Below are positions 54,132 through 63,625 of a stretch of 64,000 nt of DNA, one piece after another; position 1 is the first letter of the stretch, and each line of letters starts with the position of its first letter. The notes beneath the pieces were generated by a model. The model did no database searches. It had not been told where the DNA came from and was given only the letters and a program-made list of their open reading frames with translations. The DNA comes from Gemmobacter nectariphilus (GTDB taxonomy: Bacteria > Pseudomonadota > Alphaproteobacteria > Rhodobacterales > Rhodobacteraceae): the NCBI GenBank assembly GCA_020721445.1, contig DYMU01000001.1:124001-188000 (forward strand). The letters are read 5' to 3'. The position numbers and the translations under genes were made by a program.

Positions 54132-56075
54132 ATGCGACGCAGCCCGAAAGATACCGAAGACAGCGCCCGGCTGACCCACAGGCGCGCGTTGCTGATGGGC
54201 GGCGCGATGACGGCGATGTTTGCGGTGCTGGGCGCGCGGATGCGCTATCTGTCGGTCGATCAGGCCGACCAGTTCAAACTGCTGGCCGAGGAAAACCGCA
54301 TCTCGATCCGGCTGATCCCGCCGGCACGCGGGCTGATCCAGGATCGCAACGGCAAGCTGCTGGCCGGGAATGAACAGAACTACCGGGTGATCATCACCCG
54401 CGAGGACGCGGGCGATGTCGATGCGGTGCTGGCGCGGCTGGCCTATGTCATCCCGCTGAGCGCCGAGGATCTGGACCGCACCGCCAAGGAAATGAAGCGG
54501 TCCAGCCCGTTTGCGCCGATCACCGTGGCCGACCGTCTGACCTGGGAAGACCTGTCGAAGGTGGCGCTGAACGCGCCGTCCCTGCCCGGCGTGTCACCCG
54601 AGTTCGGGCTGAGCCGGATCTATCCGCGCGATACCGATTTTGCCCATGTCCTGGGCTATGTCGGGCCGGTGTCGGAAAAAGACCTTGAAGGGCTGGACAA
54701 GCCCGATGCCCTGCTGACGATCCCGAAGTTCCAGATCGGCAAGATCGGGGTTGAACGCTGGCTGGAAAATGACCTGCGTGGCCGGGCGGGAACCCGGCGG
54801 ATCGAGGTCAATTCGGTCGGCCGCGTGATGCGCGAGCTGGAGCGGGTGGAGGGCGACCCCGGTGCCGATATCCGGCTGACAATTGACGCCGATGTGCAGA
54901 ACTTTGTGCAGGCGCGGCTGGGCGATGAATCGGCGGCCGCCGTGGTGATGGATGTGACCAACGGCGACGTGATCGCCATTGCCTCATCGCCGTCGTTTGA
55001 CCCCAACCTGTTCGTGCGCGGCATCAGCCATACCGACTACAACGGGCTGATGGAAGACGACCATCGCCCGCTGGCCAACAAGACGGTTCAGGGCGTCTAT
55101 CCGCCGGGATCGACCTTCAAGATGGTGACCGCCCTTGCCGCGCTGAAAGAAGGCGTGATCAGCGTCAACACCACCATCCGCTGCCCCGGCTATATCGAGT
55201 TCGGCGGTCGGCGGTTCCACTGCTGGAAACGCGCCGGCCACGGGCAGGTGAACCTTGAGCGATCCCTGACCGAAAGCTGCGATGTCTATTACTACGAGAT
55301 CGCGCAGAAGGTGGGCATCGACAAGATCGCCGAGATGGGCAAATCGCTTGGCCTTGGCATGCGCCATGATCTGCCGATGTCGGCGATTGCCGAAGGGGTG
55401 ATGCCCGACAAGGCGTGGAAGCTGGCCAGCCAGAAGGCCGAGTGGCGGATCGGCGACACCATCAACGCCAGCATCGGTCAGGGCTATGTGCTGACCTCGC
55501 CCCTGCAACTGGCGGTGATGACCGCGCGGATCGCCACGGGCCGGGCGGTGGTGCCGCGCCTTGTGCGGTCGATCGACGGGCGCGAGACGGACGTGCCCGA
55601 GGCCCCCCGGCTGGGGATCGAGACCGAAATCCTGAACCGGGTGCGCGCGGGCATGTATGCCGTGATCAATGCCGAGCGGGGCACCGCCAAATCGTCGCGC
55701 ATCGTTGACCCGGCGATGGTCTGGGCGGGCAAGACCGGCACCAGTCAGGTGCGCAACATCACCGCCGCCGAACGGGCGCGCGGGGTGATCTCCAACGACC
55801 AACTGCCGTGGAACCGCCGCGACCACGCGCTGTTCGTGGGGTTTGCGCCCTATGACAAGCCGCGCTATGCGGTGTCTGTCGTGGTGGAACATGGCGGCGG
55901 CGGGTCTACCGCGGCGGCACCGATTGCGCGCGATGCCATTCTGCGCGCCCTCAGCGACGGGCTGCCGCCCTTGACCGCCTATCCCGCCAGTCAGCGCAAC
56001 CGGATCGAGGCGATGCTGGCCAAGCTGCCGCTGCGCGATGCAACGGGCCGCGCGCCCACGGCCACACGGGCATAG
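54132..56075 (+). CDS. mrdA: Penicillin-binding protein 2 (elongation transpeptidase)
   Basis: 647 residues. Short cytoplasmic N-terminus, one membrane anchor (LLMGGAMTAMFAVLGARM), pedestal/dimerisation domain, then the class B transpeptidase domain. Catalytic motifs: SXXK in YPPGSTFKMVTALA, SXD (in place of SXN) in TESCDVYYYEIA, and KTG in AGKTGTSQ. It cross-links peptidoglycan during side-wall growth with RodA. Located as expected between mreD and rodA. Confidence 0.96.
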   Translation: MRRSPKDTEDSARLTHRRALLMGGAMTAMFAVLGARMRYLSVDQADQFKLLAEENRISIRLIPPARGLIQDRNGKLLAGNEQNYRVIITREDAGDVDAVLARLAYVIPLSAEDLDRTAKEMKRSSPFAPITVADRLTWEDLSKVALNAPSLPGVSPEFGLSRIYPRDTDFAHVLGYVGPVSEKDLEGLDKPDALLTIPKFQIGKIGVERWLENDLRGRAGTRRIEVNSVGRVMRELERVEGDPGADIRLTIDADVQNFVQARLGDESAAAVVMDVTNGDVIAIASSPSFDPNLFVRGISHTDYNGLMEDDHRPLANKTVQGVYPPGSTFKMVTALAALKEGVISVNTTIRCPGYIEFGGRRFHCWKRAGHGQVNLERSLTESCDVYYYEIAQKVGIDKIAEMGKSLGLGMRHDLPMSAIAEGVMPDKAWKLASQKAEWRIGDTINASIGQGYVLTSPLQLAVMTARIATGRAVVPRLVRSIDGRETDVPEAPRLGIETEILNRVRAGMYAVINAERGTAKSSRIVDPAMVWAGKTGTSQVRNITAAERARGVISNDQLPWNRRDHALFVGFAPYDKPRYAVSVVVEHGGGGSTAAAPIARDAILRALSDGLPPLTAYPASQRNRIEAMLAKLPLRDATGRAPTATRA

Positions 56076-56085
56076 GGGGCAGCGC

Positions 56086-57225
56086 ATGAGCTTTCTGGAA
56101 TACCGCGTCAAGTTCGTGCCGACCGGGCTGCGCAAGATCCTGTATATGAACTGGCCTTTGGTGGTGCTGGTCACGGCGGTGTCTGCCGTGGGCTGGCTGG
56201 CGCTGTATTCCATCGCGGGCGGACGGATGGAGGTCTGGGCCGGGCGGCAGATGCAGGTCTTCGGTCTGGGGGCGGTGCTGATGTTCCTGATCGCCTTCGT
56301 GCCGATCTGGTTTTGGCGCAACATGTCCTTGCTGGCCTATCTTGGGTCGCTGCTGTTGCTGCTGGTGGTCGAGTTTTTCGGAACCGTCGGCATGGGCGCG
56401 CAGCGCTGGCTTGAGGTGGGCGGCCTGCGGTTGCAGCCATCCGAGTTGATGAAGGTGGCGCTGATCATGCTGCTGGCCGCCTATTACGACTGGCTGGATG
56501 TGAAAAAAGTCTCGCGCCCGCTGTGGGTGGCGCTGCCGGTGGTGCTGGCACTGATCCCCACGGTGCTGGTGCTGATGCAGCCCAATCTGGGCACCGCCCT
56601 GATCTTGCTGATGATCGGCGGCGCGATGATGCTGCTGGCAGGCGTCAGCTGGTGGTATTTCGCCGGGGTGGCCAGCCTGATCACCGGGTCAGTGGCGGCC
56701 ATCATGCTGTCGCGCGGCACGGACTGGCAGTTGCTGCACGACTATCAGTATCGCCGGATCGACACCTTCCTTGACCCGACCGCCGACCCGTTGGGCGCCG
56801 GATACAACATCATTCAGGCGCAGATTGCACTGGGGTCGGGCGGCTGGAGCGGCAAGGGCTTCATGCAGGGTACCCAAAGCCGGTTGAACTTTCTGCCCGA
56901 AAAGCACACCGACTTCATCTTCACCACGCTGGGCGAGGAATTCGGCTTTGTCGGGGTGTTCAGCCTTCTGGTGCTGTATGGTCTGATCTTGCTGTTTTGC
57001 TATGTCTCGGCCTTGCAGAACAAGGACCGGTTTTCCACGCTGCTGATCCTTGGCATCGCGGTGAACTTCTTTTTGTATCTGGCGATCAATCTGGCGATGG
57101 TGATGGGGCTTGCGCCTGTGGTGGGGGTGCCGCTGCCGTTCCTGTCTTACGGCGGCTCGGCCATGCTGGTGCTGCTGGTGGCGTTCGGGCTGATACAAAG
57201 CGCCCATATTCACCGACCAAGGTAA
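56086..57225 (+). CDS. rodA: Rod shape-determining glycan polymerase RodA (SEDS family)
   Basis: 379 residues with about ten transmembrane helices. SEDS hallmarks are AQRWLEVGGLRLQPSELMK, MQPNLGTALILL, the catalytic-loop region EKHTDFIFTTLGEEFGFVG and PLPFLSYGGSAM. It polymerises lipid II for side-wall growth with PBP2. The ATG at 56086 has AGGGGGC upstream, 10 nt after the mrdA stop. Confidence 0.95.
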   Translation: MSFLEYRVKFVPTGLRKILYMNWPLVVLVTAVSAVGWLALYSIAGGRMEVWAGRQMQVFGLGAVLMFLIAFVPIWFWRNMSLLAYLGSLLLLLVVEFFGTVGMGAQRWLEVGGLRLQPSELMKVALIMLLAAYYDWLDVKKVSRPLWVALPVVLALIPTVLVLMQPNLGTALILLMIGGAMMLLAGVSWWYFAGVASLITGSVAAIMLSRGTDWQLLHDYQYRRIDTFLDPTADPLGAGYNIIQAQIALGSGGWSGKGFMQGTQSRLNFLPEKHTDFIFTTLGEEFGFVGVFSLLVLYGLILLFCYVSALQNKDRFSTLLILGIAVNFFLYLAINLAMVMGLAPVVGVPLPFLSYGGSAMLVLLVAFGLIQSAHIHRPR

Positions 57226-57230
57226 GACCC

Positions 57231-58157
57231 ATGCCCAAGATCCTGTTTGCTGCCCCCGCCCTGTGGGAAGAATACCGCGAAGCCCTGCCGCTTGCCTTGG
57301 ATCAGGCCGGGGTGGCGGCCGATCTGGTGCTGGAGGCAGACCCCGCGTCGGTGGATTACATCATCTATGCCCCGTCTGCCCCGTTGCAGGACTTTACCCC
57401 CTACACCCGCACCAAGGCGGTGCTGTCGCTGTGGGCCGGGGTCGAGCGGATTGTCGGCAATGCCACGCTGACCCAAGCCTTGTGCCGGATGGTGGACCCA
57501 AGCCTGACCGAGGGCATGGTGGAATGGGTGGTGGGCCACACCTTGCGCCACCATCTGGGGATGGACGCCCATATCGTGAACCCCGCCCACCGCTGGGAAC
57601 AGAACGTGCCCCCGCTGGCCCGCGAACGCCCGGTGACGGTGCTGGGTCTGGGCGAGCTGGGCCGCGCCTGCGCGCAGGCGCTGGCGGCGCTGAACTTTGC
57701 CGTCACCGGCTGGAGCCGGACCCCGAAAACGCATGCCGGCATCCGCTGCCTGTCGGGGAGGGAGGGCCTTTTGCAGGCGCTGACCGGCGCGCAGGTCGTG
57801 GTGACGCTGCTGCCGCGCACGGCCGAGACGGAAAACACCCTGAACGCCGAAACGCTGGCGCTGCCAGCACGCGGCGCGGTGGTGCTGAACCCCGGACGCG
57901 GCGCGCTGATCGACGATGCCGCCCTGCTGGCGGCGCTGGATGCAGGCCAGATCGGCCATGCCACGCTGGATGTGTTCCGGGTGGAACCCCTGCCGCCGGA
58001 TCACCCCTTCTGGCACCATCCCCGCATCACCGTGACGCCACATATCGCCGCCGACACCCGCGCCGGTTCTGCCGCCCGCGTGATCGCCGACAACATCCGC
58101 CGCAGCGAGGCCGGCGCGCCCCTGCTGCATCTGGTCGACCGCGCCCGCGGCTATTGA
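57231..58157 (+). CDS. ghrA: D-2-hydroxyacid dehydrogenase, glyoxylate/hydroxypyruvate reductase A type
   Basis: 308 residues. The NAD(P)-binding motif is VTVLGLGELGRACAQAL, the substrate Arg is in LNPGRGALIDD, and the catalytic His is in ITVTPHIAADT. The short N-terminal domain (MPKILFAAPALWEEY; VLSLWAGVERI) is typical of GhrA. It reduces glyoxylate or hydroxypyruvate with NADPH. The ATG lies 5 nt after the rodA stop, so it is probably co-transcribed with the mre operon although functionally unrelated. Confidence 0.85.
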   Translation: MPKILFAAPALWEEYREALPLALDQAGVAADLVLEADPASVDYIIYAPSAPLQDFTPYTRTKAVLSLWAGVERIVGNATLTQALCRMVDPSLTEGMVEWVVGHTLRHHLGMDAHIVNPAHRWEQNVPPLARERPVTVLGLGELGRACAQALAALNFAVTGWSRTPKTHAGIRCLSGREGLLQALTGAQVVVTLLPRTAETENTLNAETLALPARGAVVLNPGRGALIDDAALLAALDAGQIGHATLDVFRVEPLPPDHPFWHHPRITVTPHIAADTRAGSAARVIADNIRRSEAGAPLLHLVDRARGY

Positions 58158-58289
58158 CCGGCCAGCGCGCGCGGGTCGCCTTCGGTGATCACGCGGCATC
58201 CTTGACCGCCGGTCGCAACGGGCAGAAGGCTTTACCGCACCTGCCCCAAAAGGCTAAGCACAGGGGAAGACAGGCAACCGGGGGTGGGC

Positions 58290-59294
58290 ATGACGGGCAA
58301 GGTTCTGATCACGGGGGCGGCCGGGTTTATCGGCTTTCATCTGGCGCGGCGCATGCTGGCCGATGGCTGGCAGGTGACCGGCCTTGACGGGATGACCGCC
58401 TATTACGACCCGGCGCTGAAACAGGCCCGGCTGGATATCTTGCAAGGCCAGCCGGGATTTGCCTTTCACCAAGCGATGCTGGAGGCAGAGGGCGGCCTGA
58501 CCACGCTGGCAGCCGCGGTGCGCCCCGATGTGATCATCCACCTCGCGGCCCAGGCCGGGGTGCGCTATTCGATCGACGCCCCGCGCAGCTATGTGCAATC
58601 CAACCTGATCGGCACCCATGAGGTGCTGGAGGCCGCAAGGGCGCATCCGCCCCGGCATCTGCTGATGGCCTCGACCTCTTCGGCCTACGGCGCAAACACC
58701 AAGATGCCCTACACTGAGACCGACCGCGCCACCCACCCGATGAGCTTTTATGCCGCCACCAAGATCGCCAACGAGGCGATGGCGCACAGCTATGCCCATC
58801 TGTTCGGGGTGCCGACCACGATGTTCCGGTTCTTTACCGTCTACGGCACCTGGGGCCGGCCCGACATGGCGCTGTTCAAGTTCACCAAGGCGATCCTGAA
58901 CAATGAGCCGATCGACGTCTACAACCACGGCAACATGCAGCGCGACTTCACCTACATCGAGGATCTGGTCGAAGGCATCACCCGGCTGGTCGCCACCCCA
59001 CCCGGCACGGACCCGGTGGGCCCGATGGACAGCCTCTCCCCCGTCGCCCCCTACCGCGTGGTGAACATCGGCAATGGCGCGCCGGTGCAACTGACCGATT
59101 TCATCGCCGCCATCGAAGCCGCCACCGGGCGCACCGCCACCCGCAACCTGATGCCGATGCAACCCGGCGACGTGCCCGCCACCTGGGCCGACGCGGCCCT
59201 GATCACCGCCCTTGTCGGCCCCCTGCCCCGCACCGACATCCGCGACGGCGTGGCGCGCTTTGTCGACTGGTATCGCGGCTGGAACGGCAATTGA
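58290..59294 (+). CDS. UDP-glucuronate 4-epimerase-like sugar-nucleotide epimerase
   Basis: 334 residues from ATG 58290 (an in-frame GTG lies at 58284). Rossmann motif VLITGAAGFIGFHLARRML; catalytic Ser in MASTSSAYG; Tyr-X3-Lys in MSFYAATKIANE. The LAAQAGVRYSIDAP and FFTVYGTWGRPDMALFKF blocks are characteristic of bacterial UDP-glucuronate 4-epimerases (LpsL/CapI). It would make UDP-galacturonate for surface glycans. No glycan cluster is nearby, so the assignment rests on sequence. Confidence 0.85.
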   Translation: MTGKVLITGAAGFIGFHLARRMLADGWQVTGLDGMTAYYDPALKQARLDILQGQPGFAFHQAMLEAEGGLTTLAAAVRPDVIIHLAAQAGVRYSIDAPRSYVQSNLIGTHEVLEAARAHPPRHLLMASTSSAYGANTKMPYTETDRATHPMSFYAATKIANEAMAHSYAHLFGVPTTMFRFFTVYGTWGRPDMALFKFTKAILNNEPIDVYNHGNMQRDFTYIEDLVEGITRLVATPPGTDPVGPMDSLSPVAPYRVVNIGNGAPVQLTDFIAAIEAATGRTATRNLMPMQPGDVPATWADAALITALVGPLPRTDIRDGVARFVDWYRGWNGN

Positions 59295-59295
59295 G

Positions 59296-59524
59296 CAGAG
59301 CGCCTGCGGCGCAAGCCTGTTGTCTCGGCGCGCGGCCTGCGCCGCACACCTGCGGATCAGGGGCTTTGCCCCTCGCCGCCCAAGGGCGGCTCACCCCAGA
59401 GTATTTGCCAAGCAGCAAATCATTCAGGCTTGCTGCTTTTGAAATACTCCCGCCGGAGGCGAAACCCGAGGCGGTTGGCCGCAGGCCAGAGCCGAGAAGA
59501 AAAGCTTGCGCCGCAGGCGCTCTG
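59296..59524. repeat. 229-bp composite palindromic element with perfect 21-bp terminal inverted repeats
   Basis: The outer arms are identical and inverted over 21 nt (59296-59316 starting CAGAGCGCCTGCGGCGCA; 59504-59524). Inside are hairpins AGGGGC-TTT-GCCCCT (59359-59373) and GCCGCCC-AA-GGGCGGC (59376-59390), and the inner inverted pair GAGTATTTGCCAAGCAGCAA (59399-59418) / TTGCTGCTTTTGAAATACTC (59430-59449). It fills the gap between two convergent genes, ending 6 nt before the hydroxyacid dehydrogenase stop. A related, incomplete copy lies at 44943-45120. No transposase is encoded. A non-autonomous mobile element or an elaborate bidirectional terminator are both possible. Confidence 0.75.
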
Positions 59525-59530
59525 TTCGCC

Positions 59531-60517
59531 TTACAGCATCCCCGGCACGACCTGATCGGGGGGGCGGTGGCCGTCGGCGAAGGTCTTGATGTTGATGATG
59601 ACCTTCTCGCCCATCTCGATCCGGCCTTCCAGTGTCGCACTGCCCATATGGGGCAGAAGCACGACATTGGGCAATTCCCGCAGGCGGGGGTTGACCTCGT
59701 GGCCGTGTTCGAACACGTCCAAGCCCGCCCCGCCCAACTCGCCCGCCCGCAGGCCGCGGGTCAGGGCGTTTTCGTCGATCACCTCGCCGCGTGAGGTGTT
59801 GACGATCACGGCGGTGGATTTCATCAGCTTCAGCCGCCGCGCGTTCATCAGGTGATAGGTTGACGGCGTGTGCGGGCAGTTGATCGACAGGATGTCGATC
59901 CGGCTGACCATCTGGTCCAGGCTTTCCCAGTAGGTGGCATCAAGCTCGGCCTCGACTTCGGGGCGCAGGCGTTTGCGGTTGTGGTAGTGGACCTGAAGCC
60001 CGAAGGCGCGGGCCCGGCGGGCGACCGCCAGGCCGATGCGGCCCATGCCAAGGATGCCAAGCCGCTTGCCGCCCAGGCGCACCCCCATGAAGGCGGTGGG
60101 GGCCCAGCCTTGCCATTCCCCGGCCTGCATCACCGCCAGACCCTCGGGGATGCGGCGGGTGACGGCCATGATCAGCGCCAGCGTCATGTCGGCGGTGTCT
60201 TCGGTCATCACGCCGGGGGTGTTGGACACCAGAATCCCGCGCTGGCGGGCGGTGGCCACGTCGATATGATCGACCCCCGCGCCATAATTGGCGATCAGCT
60301 TCAGCCGGTCGCCGGCCTGAGCGATCAGGGCGGCGTCGATCTGGTCGGTGATGCAAGGCACCAGCACATCGGCGCGGCGCATCGCGGCCACCAGATCATC
60401 GCGAGACATTTTCGTATCGGGATCGCGCAGTTCGACATCGAACAGCTCTTTCATCCGGGTCTCGACAGGTTCGGGCAACCGTCGCGTGACTACAACACTC
60501 AGCCGCTGTGCGGGCAT
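59531..60517 (-). CDS. D-2-hydroxyacid dehydrogenase (glyoxylate reductase GyaR-like)
   Basis: 328 residues. The NAD motif is LGILGMGRIGLAVARRARA, the substrate Arg is in VNTSRGEVIDENAL, and the catalytic Glu/His region is in NVVLLPHMGSATLEGR. The N-terminus SVVVTRRLPEPVETRM and the IANYGAGVDHID block fit bacterial glyoxylate reductases. The ATG at 60517 has GGAG upstream; a much longer open frame further upstream is not homologous. It is distinct from the GhrA-type enzyme 1.4 kb away, so glyoxylate reduction may be duplicated. Confidence 0.85.
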   Translation of the reverse strand: MPAQRLSVVVTRRLPEPVETRMKELFDVELRDPDTKMSRDDLVAAMRRADVLVPCITDQIDAALIAQAGDRLKLIANYGAGVDHIDVATARQRGILVSNTPGVMTEDTADMTLALIMAVTRRIPEGLAVMQAGEWQGWAPTAFMGVRLGGKRLGILGMGRIGLAVARRARAFGLQVHYHNRKRLRPEVEAELDATYWESLDQMVSRIDILSINCPHTPSTYHLMNARRLKLMKSTAVIVNTSRGEVIDENALTRGLRAGELGGAGLDVFEHGHEVNPRLRELPNVVLLPHMGSATLEGRIEMGEKVIINIKTFADGHRPPDQVVPGML

Positions 60518-60661
60518 ACTTGAACTCCGTGGGCTTGATCTTGGCGCTTGGCTGACCGCAAGGTGACGCCAACCGGGACGGGGCACAAGACCCCAACACA
60601 ACCCGGCACGGAACTTTAGGCAAGAGCGGCCCGTTGATCGGGCCAGACAGGCAGGCGGAAG

Positions 60662-61414
60662 ATGACACCGATGTGCAAGGCCGGGGTGTTGTGCGCGTCG
60701 CTTTTTGCCCTGGCGACCCCCGGTCTGGCCGAGGGTGTGCGACCCAAGCCGCGCCCGGTGCTGGCTGCGACACCTGCCGCAGGGCTGCCCGCGGTGCTGC
60801 CGGGTCCGGTGTCCGGGGCCGGGATGGTGGCCGAAATGGTGGCGGGGCCGCAGGCAATCGCGGCTGGCCAGCCTGCGCCACTTGCGCGGCCGCTGGCGGC
60901 ACCGGCGATCCGGTCTGCGGCAGGCGCGGCCACCACGGCGGCGGCAGGGGCAACGGTTGCTGCACCGGCCTTGCCGCGCGACGCCGGCAAGGGGGCGGTG
61001 ACCAACCTGCCCTTGCCGAGGTTCGTGTCGCTGAAGACGGGTGAGGGCAATGCCCGGCGCGGGCCGGGGTTGACCCATCGGATCGACTGGGTGTTCACGC
61101 TGGCCGGAATGCCGCTGAAAATCACCGCCGAGCATGAGCATTGGCGCCGGGTCGAGGATGCCGAGGGTCTGGGTGGCTGGGTGCATTATTCCTTGCTGTC
61201 GGGGGTGCGCACGGTTCTGGTGATCCAGCCGATGACGCCGTTCTACAGCCGGGCCGACAGCGGCTCGACGGTGGTGTTTCAGGCCGAGGCGGGTGTGGTG
61301 GCGCGGGTCATCGAATGCGCGGATGGCTGGTGCCGGGTGTCGGTCGAGGGCCAGAAGGGCTGGTCCCCCAGCGCTGCCCTGTGGGGTGTCACCGCCGATG
61401 AGGTGATCGACTGA
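60662..61414 (+). CDS. Exported bacterial SH3-domain protein
   Basis: 250 residues. Signal peptide 1-23 (ends GLAEG), then an Ala/Pro-rich linker of about 90 residues. Two SH3-like repeats follow: VSLKTGEGNARRGPGLTHRI...WRRVEDAEGLGGWVHYSLL, and VIQPMTPFYSRADSGSTVV...WCRVSVEGQKGWSPSAAL. This is the SH3_4/DUF1058 type common in alphaproteobacteria, presumed to bind cell-wall components in the periplasm. Divergent from the dehydrogenase gene. Confidence 0.82.
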   Translation: MTPMCKAGVLCASLFALATPGLAEGVRPKPRPVLAATPAAGLPAVLPGPVSGAGMVAEMVAGPQAIAAGQPAPLARPLAAPAIRSAAGAATTAAAGATVAAPALPRDAGKGAVTNLPLPRFVSLKTGEGNARRGPGLTHRIDWVFTLAGMPLKITAEHEHWRRVEDAEGLGGWVHYSLLSGVRTVLVIQPMTPFYSRADSGSTVVFQAEAGVVARVIECADGWCRVSVEGQKGWSPSAALWGVTADEVID

Positions 61415-61483
61415 TCCCTTCGCGCTTGCCCTTGGCATCGCATTGGCGGTAACGCATCCCTGACCCCGAAAAGGACAGCGCGG

Positions 61484-62371
61484 ATGACAGCGGATCAGAC
61501 CAGATTGAACCTGTCGGCGGGGCTGGCATCGGTCGCGGTTGCGGCGGTGCTGGTGGCGTTGAAGCTGTGGGCGCTGGGGCAGACCGGGGCGCTGTCGGTG
61601 GCGGCGTCACTGGCCGACAGTGCGATGGACCTGATGGTCTCTCTGGTGGCGATGATGGCCATTTTGTATGCCGCCAAGCCCGCCGATGAAGACCACGCCT
61701 TTGGCCATTCCTCGGCCGAGGATCTGGCATCGCTGGGTCAGGCCCTGTTCATTCTGGTCTCGGCCGGGGTGATCGCGGTGGCGGCGGTGCAGCGGTTGCG
61801 CGCACCCGAGCCGCAGACCATTGCCGCCGAAGGGGTCGGCATGCTGGTCATGGTGGTGTCGATCCTGCTGACGCTGGGGCTGGTGCTGTGGCAAGGCCGC
61901 GTCGCGCGGCAGACCGGCAACAAGGTGGTGGCGGCGGACCGGCTGCATTACATGGGCGACCTTTTGCCCAACATCGGCGCGATTGCCTCGCTGTGGGCGT
62001 CAAGCCGGTTTGGTCTTGTCGCGGTCGATTCGGTGGTGGCGCTGGGGGCCGCCGGGATGCTGGCGCTGGGTGCTGTGCGGATCGGGGCCGAGGCCTGGGA
62101 CGCGCTGATGGACCGCCGCGCCGATCCGGCGGTGATTGCGGCAATCACCGAGATGGCCCGCAACTGGCCGGGGGTGCGCGGGTTTCACGACATCAAGACC
62201 CGCCGGGCCGGCAGCCGGATCTTCGTGCAGATCCACATCGAGTTGGACGGCGATCAGCCGTTGCGCGACGCGCATGCCACGGGGGCCGCGCTCAAGCGTG
62301 CCATTCTGGCCGCCTATCCGCAGGCCGATGTGATCATCCACAAGGATGTGTCGCGTGCGCCGCAGGTGTAA
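61484..62371 (+). CDS. Cation diffusion facilitator (FieF-like metal exporter)
   Basis: 295 residues with six transmembrane helices and a C-terminal cytosolic domain (about 205-295; FHDIKTRRAGSRIFVQIHIE). The transport site has DXXXD in helix 2 (ASLADSAMDLMVS) and HXXXD in helix 5 (ADRLHYMGDLL), the FieF-type set. It exports divalent metals (Zn, Fe, Cd or similar) with proton exchange. No metal-responsive regulator is adjacent. Confidence 0.88.
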   Translation: MTADQTRLNLSAGLASVAVAAVLVALKLWALGQTGALSVAASLADSAMDLMVSLVAMMAILYAAKPADEDHAFGHSSAEDLASLGQALFILVSAGVIAVAAVQRLRAPEPQTIAAEGVGMLVMVVSILLTLGLVLWQGRVARQTGNKVVAADRLHYMGDLLPNIGAIASLWASSRFGLVAVDSVVALGAAGMLALGAVRIGAEAWDALMDRRADPAVIAAITEMARNWPGVRGFHDIKTRRAGSRIFVQIHIELDGDQPLRDAHATGAALKRAILAAYPQADVIIHKDVSRAPQV

Positions 62372-62410
62372 CCCGGTTTTGCCACACGCCGCAGACGCTG
62401 TGGGGATGCC

Positions 62411-63625
62411 ATGAGGTATGCCCCCATACTTGACCGGCTGGCCGGACAGGGCGGCGCCAAATGGGCGGTGCATTACCGCGCGCGCCAGTTGCAGGCCGAA
62501 GGCCACGGCATCTTGCAACTGACCATCGGCGAGCCGGACACGCCGCCGCCCGACACTCTGATCACCCATGTCACCGATGCGCTTGCAGCGGGCCGCTGGG
62601 GCTATTCCAACGGGCGGGGCGAGCCCGGGCTGCTGCGCGCGCTGGCGGACCGTTACACCGCGCGGCATGGCCGCGTGTTTGGAACCGATCAGTTCCTGTG
62701 CCTGCCGGGCACGCAGACGGCGCTGTATCTGGTGTTGCAGGCCGTGGCCGCGGCGGGCGACGAGGTGCTGGTGGGCGACCCGATGTATGCCACCTATGAA
62801 GGGATCATCCGCGCCAGCGGGGCCAGCATGGTGCCGGTGCCGTTGCGGGCCGAGCATGGCTTTGCCATGCAGGCCGAAGATGTGGCCGCGCGGATCACGC
62901 CTCGCAGCCGCGTGTTGTTTCTGAACAGCCCGCACAACCCGACCGGCGCGGTGCTGTCAGCCGCCGATCTGGCGGCGCTGGGCAAGATTGCAAGGGCGCA
63001 TGATCTGTGGATCGTGTCGGACGAGGTTTATGAGGAACTGGTGTTTCCGGGGGTGGCCTTCGCCTCGCCCTTGGCGCTGCCCGCGCTTGTCGATCGGGTG
63101 ATCGCGGCGGCCTCGATCTCCAAATCGCATGCAGCGCCGGGGTTGCGGTCGGGCTGGTGCGTCGGGCCGGCCGCGTTCATCGACCGGGCCTTGCCGCTGG
63201 CGGAAACCATGCTGTTCGGCAACCAGCCGTTTCTGGCCGATGCAACGGCGGCGGTGCTGGGCCAACCGTCACGGGTTGCCGCCGACATGGCCCTGCGGTT
63301 CCGCGATCGGGCCGCCATGCTGGGCGCGGCGCTGGACGGGGTGGCCGGGTTGCGGCTGCATCAGCCACAGGCGGGGATGTTTGCGGCTCTGGATGTGCGG
63401 GCAAGCGGCCTGTCGGGGCAACAGTTTGCGCTGGCGCTGCTGGAGGCCGAGCATGTGGCCTGCATGCCGGGCGAAAGCTTTGGCGCCGGTCTGGCCGGCT
63501 GGCTGCGGATCAGCCTGACCCAGCCCGATGCGGTGATCGCGGCGGCAGCGACCGCGATTGCCCGCTTTGCCCGGCGCATGGCCCCCGAACATGCCCCCGA
63601 ACATGCCACCGAACGCCACCCCTGA
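62411..63625 (+). CDS. Fold-type I PLP-dependent aminotransferase (class I/II)
   Basis: 404 residues. The PLP lysine is in AASISKSHAAPGLRSGW; other conserved blocks are GEPDTPPPDTL, FLNSPHNPTGAVLS and DEVYEELVF. It is an aspartate/alanine-type aminotransferase of undefined substrate. The C-terminus carries a short duplicated unit (APEHAPEHATERHP) from a tandem 12-nt repeat (GAACATGCCCCC). It starts 39 nt after the CDF gene. Confidence 0.83.
   Translation: MRYAPILDRLAGQGGAKWAVHYRARQLQAEGHGILQLTIGEPDTPPPDTLITHVTDALAAGRWGYSNGRGEPGLLRALADRYTARHGRVFGTDQFLCLPGTQTALYLVLQAVAAAGDEVLVGDPMYATYEGIIRASGASMVPVPLRAEHGFAMQAEDVAARITPRSRVLFLNSPHNPTGAVLSAADLAALGKIARAHDLWIVSDEVYEELVFPGVAFASPLALPALVDRVIAAASISKSHAAPGLRSGWCVGPAAFIDRALPLAETMLFGNQPFLADATAAVLGQPSRVAADMALRFRDRAAMLGAALDGVAGLRLHQPQAGMFAALDVRASGLSGQQFALALLEAEHVACMPGESFGAGLAGWLRISLTQPDAVIAAAATAIARFARRMAPEHAPEHATERHP

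Noticed and set aside
60518-61438. 307-residue N-terminal extension of the 59531 dehydrogenase
   Set aside because: The extension is low-complexity and covers the SH3 gene on the other strand; the family N-terminus starts at 60517.
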